From positions 124,001-188,000 of the forward strand of contig NZ_SPPC01000008.1 of NCBI RefSeq assembly GCF_004570975.1: DNA of 64,000 bases. The letters are read 5' to 3'. Below the pieces are notes generated by a model. The model was not told where the DNA came from and did not search any database. It worked only from the letters and a program-made list of their open reading frames with translations. This DNA comes from Barnesiella sp. WM24 (lineage in GTDB: Bacteria; Bacteroidota; Bacteroidia; Bacteroidales; Muribaculaceae). Shown here piece by piece: positions 41,428 through 51,490 of this stretch; the first letter of the stretch is position 1, and every line of letters begins with the position of its first letter. The translations under genes were made by a program, and so were the position numbers.

Positions 41428-42444
41428 TCATACCTGCACTCTTGCGTAAGGCGCAGCATCATATTCACAGAATTGGTTGTCAAGATACTTGAAATATCCT
41501 GCGATTGCGACCATTGCCGCATTGTCAGTGGTAAATGCGCGTTCAGGAATGAATGCTGTAAGTCCCTTCTGCTTGCAATAATCAGCCACGGCATTTCTGA
41601 CACCGGAATTGGCCGATACGCCGCCGCCGATTGCAACTGTGCGCACACCTGTCTGTTCCACCGCCTTTTTCAGCTTTGTGAGCAGGATGTCTATTATTGT
41701 GGCTTGTAGAGAAGCTGCAAGGTCAGCTTTGTTTTTCTCTATAAAATCGGGGTCAGAGGCTATATTGTCGCGCAAAGTGTATAAAAATGAGGTCTTGAGC
41801 CCACTGAAACTGTAATCCAGCCCTGATATACGTGGCTTTGAAAATTTAAATCTGTGAGGGTCTCCTTCCGATGCCAGGCGGTCAATGTGGGGGCCGCCGG
41901 GGTAGGGAAGTCCCATCACTTTAGCACACTTGTCGAAGGCTTCTCCTGCCGCATCGTCAATTGTCTGTCCAAGCACTTCCATGTCAGAAGGGCTTTTCAC
42001 AAGGATTATCTGAGAGTTGCCGCCCGATACAAGCAGGCATATGTAAGGGAATTCCGGGACGACATCATTTGCCTCCTTTCGTATAAAGTGTGACAATATG
42101 TGGCCATGCAGGTGATTGACATCTATGATGGGGATGTCAAGTCCGAGCGAAAGCCCCTTGGCAAAAGATGTCCCCACGAGGAGAGAGCCTAACAGCCCCG
42201 GGCCTCTTGTGAATGCTATAGCCGACAAGTCGGATTTATTGACTCCCGCACGTTTAAGCGCGGCATCTACAACCGGCACGATGTTTTGCTGATGGGCGCG
42301 GGATGCGAGTTCCGGAACGACGCCGCCATATTCTTCATGTACTTTCTGCCCGGCTATTACATTGCTGGCAAGAATGCCGTCACGGATTACAGCGGCAGAA
42401 GTGTCGTCGCAGGATGATTCGATTCCAAGTATTATTACACTCAT
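41428..42444 (-). CDS. tsaD: tRNA N6-threonylcarbamoyladenosine transferase TsaD
   Basis: A 338-residue enzyme of the Kae1/TsaD family, which adds threonylcarbamoyl to A37 of ANN-decoding tRNAs with TsaB/TsaE. Motifs are GIESSCDDTSAAV at the N-terminus, the metal-binding DVNHLHGHILSHF near residue 108, LLVSGGNSQI, the DYSFSGLKTSF loop, and AIGGGVSANSG. It is of normal length and heads the tsaD-cinA operon. Confidence 0.96.
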   Translation of the reverse strand: MSVIILGIESSCDDTSAAVIRDGILASNVIAGQKVHEEYGGVVPELASRAHQQNIVPVVDAALKRAGVNKSDLSAIAFTRGPGLLGSLLVGTSFAKGLSLGLDIPIIDVNHLHGHILSHFIRKEANDVVPEFPYICLLVSGGNSQIILVKSPSDMEVLGQTIDDAAGEAFDKCAKVMGLPYPGGPHIDRLASEGDPHRFKFSKPRISGLDYSFSGLKTSFLYTLRDNIASDPDFIEKNKADLAASLQATIIDILLTKLKKAVEQTGVRTVAIGGGVSANSGVRNAVADYCKQKGLTAFIPERAFTTDNAAMVAIAGYFKYLDNQFCEYDAAPYARVQV

Positions 42445-42554
42445 AGATTACTTAGGGGTAAGATTATACGACATGATTAAGAGTAAAACTATTGAATAAA
42501 AAACTTGTTTTTACGTTCATTAATTTTAACCTCTTGATTATATTAATTATTATG

Positions 42555-42591
42555 CAAAATTACATATTTCCGTAGATTTATGGTAAATTTG
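42555..42591. promoter_or_regulatory. Divergent -7 boxes for tsaD and tamB
   Basis: Minus-strand TAATTTTG (42555-42562) toward tsaD and plus-strand TAAATTTG (42584-42591) toward tamB. Neither has a clear -33 element. Confidence 0.5.
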
Positions 42592-42612
42592 CAAATAATT
42601 TCAGAGCCATAA

Positions 42613-45600
42613 ATGACCAGAGTCTACAATATACTACGTGCATTAACAGTATCCATTCTTGCAATAGCCGTTTTTATACCGGTTGTCTTGTATGTGGTAT
42701 TGTCGATAGGTGCTGTACAGCGAGAGGTGGGTAAAGTGGCTGAACATGAATTGGCTAAGTTGCTGGGTGCCGATGTAGCAATAGGCGAATTGACAGTCAG
42801 CCCGTTCAACAAGGTGCTTCTAAAAGATGTGTCTGTAACAGTCTCTCCTGAAGACACTGTATTGCGTGTTGACAGGCTTGGTGCAGGCGTCGTGTTAAGC
42901 AAGCTGATTTTTGAGCGTAGGGTAGTGTTCTCGTATGCTGAAATCATAGGCCTTGACGCGCGTCTCTATCGTGATTCGGCAGGCGCCCCATTAAATATTC
43001 AGCCGATTATCGACCGTCTATCTCCTAAGGATAAAAACAAGCCTCCTACGACTTATGATCTCCGAATCAATAATATTGTCATCCGCCAGAGCGCGCTTAG
43101 ATATGACGTAGGAAATCAACCGGAACTCAGCGGGCGGTTTGACCCAAATCACATTTCGTTGTCAGGCTTGCGTGCCGACCTATTGTTGCCACGGATTAAA
43201 AATGATGATTATGTAGTCAAGCTTCACCGGCTTGCCTTGCGAGAGAAAGCCGGCTTGTCGCTTGATGCGTTAGGCGGTGTATTCATGGTTTCCGATTCGA
43301 TGCTTGCCATTCGGGATTTCAGTCTTGAACTGCCTCAGTCACGTCTGCTTTTGGGTGATGTCGAGTTAAAATATGATGGTTGGGATGACCTGTCGTCAAA
43401 TCTGATGACGTTACCTATAGACTTGAGAGTCCTCGACGGCACAGTGATCACGCCGTCTGATTTCAAGTCAATGGAGCCGCTTTTGGCTAAATTTGACCAG
43501 CACATAGACACCCGCATTGATATAGCAGGCAGCATAAATAATTTCAATATAGTCAAGTGTATGCTGCGCTCATCCGACGGACTTTTCAATCTGGAAGTGA
43601 AAGGTCATGTAAAGGGCTTGCCGTCAATCAAGGAGGCCGATGCCGAAATTGAATCACTGACGCTCGATGTCGAAGGGAAGCAGGCAAGTGGTTTTATCAC
43701 GGCTTTCACGTCAGTCCCGCCTCATGTTGTCAAGATGCTTGAGAATCTCGGCAAAGTAAGAATGGCGGGGGAAGCTGCAGGTAATATGGGTACTGCATTT
43801 TATAATGGCACGATACTTACATCGGCAGGCAATATTGACATGAACGCCACGTATTCAAGCACCGGCGACCATTCGCCACGTCACCTTGATGGAGAGGTCG
43901 TTGTGGAAAATCTTCAGCTTGGACATATTACAGGCGACAACAGGCTCGGGGTTCTTACCGCCCACATAAACGCCGACACAGAGATTGTCGGGAAGTCGCT
44001 GAGTGGAGCAATAAATGCCGTAATCGACGAATTTGACTATAAAAATTACAACTATAACAATATCAAGGCAGAAGTTGATGTCGACGGTAAAAGGCTTTCA
44101 GGGAAGGTGGCTGTTGACGATGACAATGTAAGGCTCCTGATTGAAGGTAATGCCGACCTTGCTTCTCAGGATAAGGTTTTTGACATAAATGCCACGCTGC
44201 GCGATTTCAGCCCATATGCGCTCAACCTTACTGACAAATATGAGGAATATCGCATGTCGGCTGATATATCGGTTGACATGAGGGGCGGTCATCCGGAGAA
44301 TATGGATGGCAGGGCGGAAATAAATCGTTTCAAGTTTGTTAACAAAGACGATAAAGGGATAGAGCTGCCTCATTTTGTAATTATGTCATCGGGAAGTACA
44401 ACCCCACAATACATTCTTGTGCATTCCGATATTTTTGATGCGCAGCTTAAAGGCTCCTATAAGTTTAAAGACATTGTGCCGGCGGCGAAAGAGATGTTTG
44501 CTGAAGTAATGCCTGTGATGTTTCCTTCTGACCGATTGTCAAAAAAAGAGCCAGACATAAAGTATTTGGCTGATTTTGACTTTAATCTTGATATAAAGGG
44601 CAACGAAGTGACTAATGCCTGGCTTGACTTTTTTAAGTCACCGGCAAAGATACTGCATGATGTCAGCCTTAATGCCGCGATGAATACTGTCGACCGTACT
44701 GTGCAGCTTGATATTGACGCGCCTTATCTGTTGCAGAATGATAAGTTTATCGATAACACAAAATTGCAGATTGCTGTTGATGGCGCTGAACATAAAGCCG
44801 ACCTGTTTGTCACCACTCTATATCCGACAAAAAAAGGTAATGCTACTCTTAATATTTATGGCCATGGAATGGCAGATCGTGTTGACACGCGCATTATGTG
44901 GGATATTGATCGAGAAAAGGAATTCAGCGGGACTATTGATCTCTCTTCCTTGCTGTCACGAGCTGCAACCGACGGTGGATACAATGTTGATGTCGACATA
45001 AAAGAAAGCCGCATAGTGCTTAACGACACCGCCTGGACTGTCCATCCGGCAAGCGTCATATGGGCTGACAAGCATTTGCTTGTCAACGATATAGACATAA
45101 GCCGTCCCGGGCAATTTATACGAATTACGGGTGTGGCGTCGTCCAGTGCGCTTGATGTGTTGTGTCTTGACTTGAATGAGGTAAGTCTTGACTATGTATT
45201 TGAGACACTTGATATTAACAATGTAATGTTTGGAGGTGTCGCTACCGGCACATTTTTTGCATCCGACCTGTTTAGCAAAGCGCCACGTCTTTCGACTCCG
45301 GGACTTGATGTTAAGAATTTGAGCTACAATCATTCCTTGCTTGGCGATGCCTCGATAAAAAGCGAGTGGGATAATGACACTAAGGCCGTAACAATAGATG
45401 CTGTCATAACACAGCCAAACGGAGCCACTTCCTATGTAGACGGAGCGATATATCCTGTCGCACAATCACTTGATTTCCGGTTTAAGGCTGATAAACTTGA
45501 TGTCGGATTTATGAAGCCTTATATGGAAGCGTTCACATCGGAGATTAGCGGATATGCCTCAGGTGACGCGAGATTGTTTGGCACATTCAAGCTTATCGAT

Positions 45601-47202
45601 ATGACCGGTGACATCTATGCGCAGGATTTAAAGATGAAGCTTGATTTCACCAATACTTATTATACGACTTCCGATTCGATACATCTTACGCCGGGTCGTA
45701 TTGCTTTTGATGACGTGATTCTGCGAGATATGTATGGCAACAAGGCTAAACTTGACGGGTGGGTGACCCACAAATGCTTTAAGGAGCCTGAATTTGAGTT
45801 CAATGTCACTGATGCCCGCAATTTCTTGTGTTTCGATATAAATGAAAAACTGAGTCCCGACTGGTATGGCCACATATTCTGCAACGGAGTGGCTCATGTA
45901 AAGGGAATCCCCGGCTTCATAGATATTAATGTCGACATGGCGACCGCACCGCAATCGGTATTTACTTTTGTGCTGTCTGACTCAGAGGCTGCCGATGAGT
46001 ATACGTTCATGACATTCCATGATCGCGAAGAGATGAAAGGCGACCTTCTGCTATCGGTCGAGAATCCTCAGAAAGCGGCAATAAACAGGCTGAAGGAATA
46101 CTACGCGCGTCTCAAGCAAGAGGAAAGCACCCCGACTCTTTATCGCATTAACCTGCAGGTAAATGCCACGCCTGATGGCGAGCTTGTCTTGGTTATGGAT
46201 CCTGTAGGCGGTGACCGCATCAAGGCGCGCGGCAACGGCAATCTTCGTATAGAATATAATTCTGCCGATGAAGACATGAGGATGTTTGGAACATATACGC
46301 TCACCCACGGCAGTTACAATTTTACACTTCAGGACATAATCCTCAAGGATTTTACGATAAAGCCGGGCAGCTCAATCTCGTTTCATGGCGACCCTCTTGC
46401 TGCTATGCTTAATATAGAGGCGGTCTACGCGGTAAATGCCAATCTAAGTGACCTTGATGAGTCATTCCTGCAAGACCGCGAGCTAAACCGCACAAATGTG
46501 CCGGTTCATGCGTTATTGAAAGTGACAGGCGACATGCAGCAGCCTGACATAAGTTTTGATTTGGAATTTCCGACCTTGACACAAGACACATATCGAAAAG
46601 TAAAGAGTATCGTCAGCACTGATGAGATGATGAACAGGCAGATAATATATCTGCTTGCTCTCAATCGTTTCTACACACCCGATTACATGGCTTCGACGAC
46701 AAAAGGCAATGAACTTGTGTCAGTGGCGTCGTCAACCATATCGTCTCAGTTAAGCTCGATGCTCGGGCAGTTAAGCGAAAACTGGAGCATCGCCCCCAAT
46801 ATAAGAAGTGACAAAGGCGACTTCAGTGACATGGAAGTGGATCTCGCCCTGTCGAGCTATCTCCTGAACAACCGATTGCTGTTTAACGGTAATTTCGGAT
46901 ATAGGGACAATGCGTTAAACAATAATTCATTTATCGGGGATTTCGATCTTGAATACTTATTAAACAAGTCGGGCAACATCCGGCTTAAAGCATACAACCG
47001 TTACAACGACCAGAACTATTATGTAAAGTCAGCTCTTACAACCCAAGGAGTAGGGGTAATGTTCAGGCGTGATTTTGATGATATATTTTCATTCTTGAAG
47101 CGTTTGCGCAAGAAAAAAGATAAAAATCCTGTCGACACCACCGCGCCTGCTGACTCAATAAAAGCAGACATTGACAATGACATTTCTAAACACAATCAAT
47201 GA
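42613..47202 (+). CDS. tamB: TamB-like translocation/assembly module protein
   Basis: A 1529-residue periplasm-spanning protein of the TamB/AsmA type. It has one N-terminal membrane helix (ALTVSILAIAVFIPVVLYVVL), a long series of beta-rich repeats that form a lipid-carrying groove, and the C-terminal DUF490 domain (about residues 1190-1490, with ISFDLEFPT, QIIYLLALNRFYTP and LLFNGNFGYRDN). A charged tail ends it. It works with an Omp85 protein and in phospholipid traffic between the membranes. The end of the gene overlaps the symporter start. Confidence 0.9.
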   Translation: MTRVYNILRALTVSILAIAVFIPVVLYVVLSIGAVQREVGKVAEHELAKLLGADVAIGELTVSPFNKVLLKDVSVTVSPEDTVLRVDRLGAGVVLSKLIFERRVVFSYAEIIGLDARLYRDSAGAPLNIQPIIDRLSPKDKNKPPTTYDLRINNIVIRQSALRYDVGNQPELSGRFDPNHISLSGLRADLLLPRIKNDDYVVKLHRLALREKAGLSLDALGGVFMVSDSMLAIRDFSLELPQSRLLLGDVELKYDGWDDLSSNLMTLPIDLRVLDGTVITPSDFKSMEPLLAKFDQHIDTRIDIAGSINNFNIVKCMLRSSDGLFNLEVKGHVKGLPSIKEADAEIESLTLDVEGKQASGFITAFTSVPPHVVKMLENLGKVRMAGEAAGNMGTAFYNGTILTSAGNIDMNATYSSTGDHSPRHLDGEVVVENLQLGHITGDNRLGVLTAHINADTEIVGKSLSGAINAVIDEFDYKNYNYNNIKAEVDVDGKRLSGKVAVDDDNVRLLIEGNADLASQDKVFDINATLRDFSPYALNLTDKYEEYRMSADISVDMRGGHPENMDGRAEINRFKFVNKDDKGIELPHFVIMSSGSTTPQYILVHSDIFDAQLKGSYKFKDIVPAAKEMFAEVMPVMFPSDRLSKKEPDIKYLADFDFNLDIKGNEVTNAWLDFFKSPAKILHDVSLNAAMNTVDRTVQLDIDAPYLLQNDKFIDNTKLQIAVDGAEHKADLFVTTLYPTKKGNATLNIYGHGMADRVDTRIMWDIDREKEFSGTIDLSSLLSRAATDGGYNVDVDIKESRIVLNDTAWTVHPASVIWADKHLLVNDIDISRPGQFIRITGVASSSALDVLCLDLNEVSLDYVFETLDINNVMFGGVATGTFFASDLFSKAPRLSTPGLDVKNLSYNHSLLGDASIKSEWDNDTKAVTIDAVITQPNGATSYVDGAIYPVAQSLDFRFKADKLDVGFMKPYMEAFTSEISGYASGDARLFGTFKLIDMTGDIYAQDLKMKLDFTNTYYTTSDSIHLTPGRIAFDDVILRDMYGNKAKLDGWVTHKCFKEPEFEFNVTDARNFLCFDINEKLSPDWYGHIFCNGVAHVKGIPGFIDINVDMATAPQSVFTFVLSDSEAADEYTFMTFHDREEMKGDLLLSVENPQKAAINRLKEYYARLKQEESTPTLYRINLQVNATPDGELVLVMDPVGGDRIKARGNGNLRIEYNSADEDMRMFGTYTLTHGSYNFTLQDIILKDFTIKPGSSISFHGDPLAAMLNIEAVYAVNANLSDLDESFLQDRELNRTNVPVHALLKVTGDMQQPDISFDLEFPTLTQDTYRKVKSIVSTDEMMNRQIIYLLALNRFYTPDYMASTTKGNELVSVASSTISSQLSSMLGQLSENWSIAPNIRSDKGDFSDMEVDLALSSYLLNNRLLFNGNFGYRDNALNNNSFIGDFDLEYLLNKSGNIRLKAYNRYNDQNYYVKSALTTQGVGVMFRRDFDDIFSFLKRLRKKKDKNPVDTTAPADSIKADIDNDISKHNQ

Positions 47203-48580
47203 CATTCTTTGGACCTATGTCCTTATTGTCGTATTACTTTTTGCCGCCATTTGGTTTACAATCCGCACTAAAGGTGTACAGTTCCGTATGTTCTGTGAGA
47301 TGATCAGGCTTCTTTGTTCATCAGGAAAGCGTGAACACACCGGTTCTGAACATTCCGACGCCCGTCACAGCATCAGTTCATTTCAGGCGTTTGCCGTTTC
47401 AATCGCCAGTCGTGTCGGCACAGGAAACCTCGCCGGAGTAGCTACTGCTATTGCCATAGGAGGAGCCGGGTCGGTGTTCTGGATGTGGGTAATAGCGTTG
47501 TTGGGAGCATCGACGGCTTTTATCGAGTCAACGTTGGCTCAGTTGTATAAGGAGCGCGGCGCCGATTCGTTTCGTGGCGGTCCGGCATACTATATACAGA
47601 AAGGTCTTGGCAAACGTTGGTTTGCTGTATTGTTTGCCGTGCTGATAACACTTACCTTCGGTCTGGCGTTTAATTCTGTACAATCCAATACCATAGCGGC
47701 TGCAGCAAAGATGTCATTCGGTTTCTCCCCGGTATGGGTCGGCATCATATTGACAATCATGACCGTAGTTATCATCTGGGGTGGCATTCAGCGCATATCA
47801 AAATTCAGTGAGGTTGTGGTGCCGGTGATGGCAGTATTATATATTTTGCTTGCACTGACGGTCATAATTATAAGTATTGACCGTATTCCGTCAATAATCG
47901 CGATGATATTTCACGATGCTTTTCATGGTAGTGCGATGCTTGGCGGAGGTGTCGGTTCTGCTCTTATGATGGGAATAAAGCGAGGACTATTCAGTAATGA
48001 GGCAGGAGAGGGATCTGCTCCTAATGTCGCAGCCACCGCGTCGGTTAGTCATCCTGTCAAGCAAGGACTTATACAGGCATTCGCCGTATTTACCGATACA
48101 ATACTGATATGCACTTGTACTGCATTTATAATACTGTGTAGCGGTATCTTTGACAGTGGGGTGTCGGGAATTCAGCTTACACAGCTTGCGCTTGAAGGAG
48201 AGGTGGGTAAGGCAGGGTCGACATTTGTTGCCATAGCAGTGTTTTTCTTCGCCTTTACAAGCATAGTGTCCAATTATTACTATGGTGAGACAAATCTCCG
48301 TTTCATATACGATTCACGACCGTTGATTATAATATATCGCCTTGTCGTGGGAGCAATGGTAATGGTCGGGGCTGTGACTTCGCTGGAGTTTGTATGGGGG
48401 CTTGCCGATGTGTTCATGGGACTCATGACTCTATGCAATCTCACTGCTTTGGCGTTTCTTGGCAAATATGCCATTATACTGCTCGATGATTACACGTCTC
48501 AACGCACCAAAGGCTACAATCCGGTGTATCATAGCACCACAATACCCCGGATTGCCGACAAGACAGAATGTTGGGATTGA
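47177..48580 (+). CDS. Alanine/glycine:sodium symporter (AgcS family)
   Basis: A 467-residue transporter with about ten membrane helices. Family signatures are SRVGTGNLAGVATAIAIGG near residue 77, FIESTLAQLYKER, FRGGPAYYIQKGLG, and KRGLFSNEAGEGSAPNVAA. It takes up alanine or glycine with sodium. The ATG at 47177 is preferred over a TTG six bases earlier. It overlaps tamB by 26 bases. It converges on nadE with a one-base gap. Confidence 0.93.
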   Translation: MTFLNTINDILWTYVLIVVLLFAAIWFTIRTKGVQFRMFCEMIRLLCSSGKREHTGSEHSDARHSISSFQAFAVSIASRVGTGNLAGVATAIAIGGAGSVFWMWVIALLGASTAFIESTLAQLYKERGADSFRGGPAYYIQKGLGKRWFAVLFAVLITLTFGLAFNSVQSNTIAAAAKMSFGFSPVWVGIILTIMTVVIIWGGIQRISKFSEVVVPVMAVLYILLALTVIIISIDRIPSIIAMIFHDAFHGSAMLGGGVGSALMMGIKRGLFSNEAGEGSAPNVAATASVSHPVKQGLIQAFAVFTDTILICTCTAFIILCSGIFDSGVSGIQLTQLALEGEVGKAGSTFVAIAVFFFAFTSIVSNYYYGETNLRFIYDSRPLIIIYRLVVGAMVMVGAVTSLEFVWGLADVFMGLMTLCNLTALAFLGKYAIILLDDYTSQRTKGYNPVYHSTTIPRIADKTECWD

Positions 48581-48581
48581 A

Positions 48582-50474
48582 TCAAAGTTTCTCACACTCG
48601 TCAAGCCATAGGCGCGACGACGCGTCAGATGGCATTCTCCAGTCGCCTCTTGGCGAAAGACACACGCTTCCCACTTTTGGTCCATCGGGCAGGCATGACC
48701 TCTTGAACTGCTGGTTGAAGAAACGGCGGAAGAATGTAGTGATCCAGTGTTTGATTGTCTCCCGGTCATACACTCCGTCAAATGCCTTGCAAGCCATTTT
48801 AAATATGCGCCGTGGTGAAAATCCATAGCGAAGTGTATAATACAGGAAGAAATCATGCAGTTCGTAGGGACCTACCAGGTCTTCAGTCTTCTGCTTTATG
48901 TTGCCTTGTTCGTCAGCCGGAATCAACTCAGGGCTGATGGGGGTGTCAACTATATCAAGAAGTGTATCACGCTCGCTTTCGGTCGCGGAATTCAAGGCAA
49001 ACCACCTTACAAGGTATTTTACAAGCGTTTTGGGGATTCCGGCATTGACGCCATACATTGACATGTGGTCGCCGTTATAGGTCGCCCATCCGAGGGCAAG
49101 CTCGGAAAGATCGCCGGTGCCAAGCACCATTGCGCCTGTCTGGTTAGCAATATCCATAAGGATTTGCGTGCGTTCGCGTGCTTGTGAGTTCTCATATGTC
49201 ACGTCATGGTTGTTTTTGTCGTGACCTATATCATTGAAATGCTGGATTACCGCATCAGCTATAGGTATTTCCCTCACGGTTATCCCGAGTGCCCGCATAA
49301 GTGAGATCGCATTGGTGTAAGTGCGGTCGGTCGTGCCAAATCCCGGCATTGTCACTCCGATGATGCCCTTGCGGTCGATGCCTATACGGTCAAATGTCTT
49401 TGCTGCAACAAGCAATGCAAGGGTCGAGTCAAGCCCTCCGGAAATGCCTATTACAAGATGCTTTGTCTTTGTCGCTTCAAGTCGTCGAGCAAGTCCGGCC
49501 ACCTGGATATTGATAATTTCTTCACACCGTTCATCAATTATCTTGTCGTCGGAGGGGACAAAGGGGTGGGGGTGTATTGTACGGTAGAGTTCGTCATCAG
49601 GAGAGGGTGTGACATCAGCATAGATATATTTATATTTGTCAGTGTTATTGGCTCTGCCGCAATCGTTAAATGACATAAGGTGCATACGGTCACGATTGAT
49701 TGCCGCTATGTCAATGTCGGCGATGACAAAGTTAGGTTCATGTTGCCATCGCTTGTTTATGGCAAGGATAGACCCGTTTTCTGCAATTACCGCTTTGCCG
49801 TCAAACACAAGGTCGGTTGACGATTCGCCATATCCCGCTGACGCATATACGTAAGCGCCGACACATGATGCCGACTGACGCTTGATTAAGTCTATAAGAT
49901 AGTTGTATTTCCCGATTATGTCGTTGGACGCGGAAAGGTTGACAAGTATCTGCGCACCGGCAAGTGCCGCTGACGTAGACGGAGGCATCGGAGTCCAAAG
50001 GTCTTCACATATCTCTATGCCGATTTTTACACCGTTTATGTCGAGAATGGTGTCATTGCGCAGGCCGGTGTCATTTCCGGGCGTAAACCATCGTTTTTCG
50101 TAAAACTCATTGTAATCGGGGAGATAGGTCTTGGGAGTGACTGCAAGTATCTCGCCACCGCCTATCGCTATGGCGCAGTTGTAGAGCGCTCCGCCATGAC
50201 GCACGGGAGAGCCGACAATAAATACGAGATTAATCGTAGCGGAAAACTCGCGCAACCGGTCAATAGCGGCATCAGCCGCCTCAAGCAGGCGTTCCTGATG
50301 AAATAAGTCTCCACAGGTATAGCCGGTTATTGAAAGCTCCGGAAACACGGCAAGCATCACCCCTTTGCTGTCAAGAAGTCTGCAGGTTTCTATTATGCTC
50401 TCTACGTTATGCTCCACGTCGGCGACATTTACGCTCGGCACTGCGGCTGCCACCCTGAAATATCCTGTATTCAT
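48582..50474 (-). CDS. nadE: Glutamine-dependent NAD+ synthetase
   Basis: A 630-residue two-domain enzyme. The N-terminal nitrilase-type glutaminase (residues 1-~270) has the Glu in FPELSITGYTCGDL, the Lys-containing TPKTYLPDYNEFYEKRWF and the Cys in GIEICEDLW. The C-terminal synthetase has the ATP loop GISGGLDSTLAL, and GTGDLSELALGWATYNGDHM. It makes NAD from deamido-NAD. The ATG at 50472-50474 is preferred over a GTG six bases upstream. Confidence 0.95.
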   Translation of the reverse strand: MNTGYFRVAAAVPSVNVADVEHNVESIIETCRLLDSKGVMLAVFPELSITGYTCGDLFHQERLLEAADAAIDRLREFSATINLVFIVGSPVRHGGALYNCAIAIGGGEILAVTPKTYLPDYNEFYEKRWFTPGNDTGLRNDTILDINGVKIGIEICEDLWTPMPPSTSAALAGAQILVNLSASNDIIGKYNYLIDLIKRQSASCVGAYVYASAGYGESSTDLVFDGKAVIAENGSILAINKRWQHEPNFVIADIDIAAINRDRMHLMSFNDCGRANNTDKYKYIYADVTPSPDDELYRTIHPHPFVPSDDKIIDERCEEIINIQVAGLARRLEATKTKHLVIGISGGLDSTLALLVAAKTFDRIGIDRKGIIGVTMPGFGTTDRTYTNAISLMRALGITVREIPIADAVIQHFNDIGHDKNNHDVTYENSQARERTQILMDIANQTGAMVLGTGDLSELALGWATYNGDHMSMYGVNAGIPKTLVKYLVRWFALNSATESERDTLLDIVDTPISPELIPADEQGNIKQKTEDLVGPYELHDFFLYYTLRYGFSPRRIFKMACKAFDGVYDRETIKHWITTFFRRFFNQQFKRSCLPDGPKVGSVCLSPRGDWRMPSDASSRLWLDECEKL

Positions 50475-50989
50475 TATCACAATCGTTTTTTGCTGTTGTA
50501 GTCTGCAAAGGTAACAAATTAAACCGTAACGTAGTTGACCGCGGTCTAAATAATGTGTTTTGCAGACATTTTGCAGACATCGCGATATAATTTGACAGCT
50601 TTTTCTATGAAAGTTACGACAGCTCAGCGGGACTACGACAAAGTTAATAAAAAATCCCGCTTATACAAGAGCTTATCGGTCCGGTGACTACTATGCTTGA
50701 CAAGCGTAAAAACTCCAACCGGAAAGAGCGGACTCGACTGATTGAAAGACTTATTAGGCTGTTCGGCACAGAGTATCTCAACAGCAGATGTATCCGATAC
50801 TACTTTCGTGTCAGGCAGGATTTTTGGTCGTGTAATCCAAAATCCTCCGAAGATATCATGGCGTGGCATCTGTTTCATGGTCTCAAACTCGGATAGGAGA
50901 TAAAGTAGATAACCGTGACGGGGATTCTATGAAAATAAGTACCTTTGCAATTAATATGGTTCGTTTCATACATTTGTCATGGATAAGAG
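50475..50989. other. Intergenic region upstream of nadE and the deacylase gene
   Basis: It holds a minus-strand -7 box TACCTTTG (50506-50513) for nadE, two tandem TTTTGCAGACAT copies (50558-50580), two tiny overlapping frames (50607-50896), and a plus-strand -7 box TACCTTTG (50940-50947) for the deacylase gene. Confidence 0.55.
50607..50896 (+). pseudogene. Two overlapping small frames, possible frameshifted gene
   Basis: A 26-codon frame (50607-50687, MKVTTAQRDYDKVNKKS…) meets a 70-codon frame from a GTG at 50684 by a GTGA overlap. The second encodes a basic, protein-like sequence (ERTRLIERLIRLFGTEYL…ROVRQDFW-like). They could be one short gene broken by a shift, or two peptides. No family was recognised. 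Confidence 0.3.
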
Positions 50990-51478
50990 ATGAATAAACA
51001 GGAAATATATGATTGGCTTGAATCGCGAGGCGTAGAATTTGAATCGGTAGAGCACGCCCCGGTATTGGATATGTCGGGATTAAGCTTCCGGGATATGCCG
51101 CATGCCGGTTGTGTCGCTAAGAATTTGTTCCTTCATGATGATAGGCGTAGCGCCTATTATATGATTTCAATAAAGGGAAACAAGCGGTTTGACATTAAGG
51201 ATTTCAGGCGCAGGTTTGGTACTCGCCGGCTCTCTTTTGCCGATGATTGCGAACTGGATGCGATATTATGCGTTAAGCCCGGCTCGGTGAGTCCTTTGTG
51301 TCTTCTTGACGACACAAAATGTGTGGTGCGGCTTTTTATTGACCGCGATTTTATGGATAACGGAGCTTATATAGGAGTCCATCCTTGCGATAATACAGCG
51401 ACTTTATGGCTCAAAGTCAATGACTTGATTGATGTTGTAGCCGAACATGGCAACTATGTGGCGCTGACTGACATTTAA
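50990..51478 (+). CDS. Prolyl-tRNA editing protein (YbaK/ProX family)
   Basis: A 162-residue trans-editing domain of the YbaK/INS superfamily. It hydrolyses mischarged Ala- or Cys-tRNA(Pro). Signatures are GVEFESVEHAPVLDM, GCVAKNLFLHDDRR, the substrate Lys in ISIKGNKRFDIKDF, and CVKPGSVSPLCLL, with GVHPCDNTATLWL near the end. It corresponds to the stand-alone prolyl-tRNA synthetase-associated domain. It lies 12 bases before menD. Confidence 0.9.
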   Translation: MNKQEIYDWLESRGVEFESVEHAPVLDMSGLSFRDMPHAGCVAKNLFLHDDRRSAYYMISIKGNKRFDIKDFRRRFGTRRLSFADDCELDAILCVKPGSVSPLCLLDDTKCVVRLFIDRDFMDNGAYIGVHPCDNTATLWLKVNDLIDVVAEHGNYVALTDI

Positions 51479-51490
51479 TATGTAAATTTT

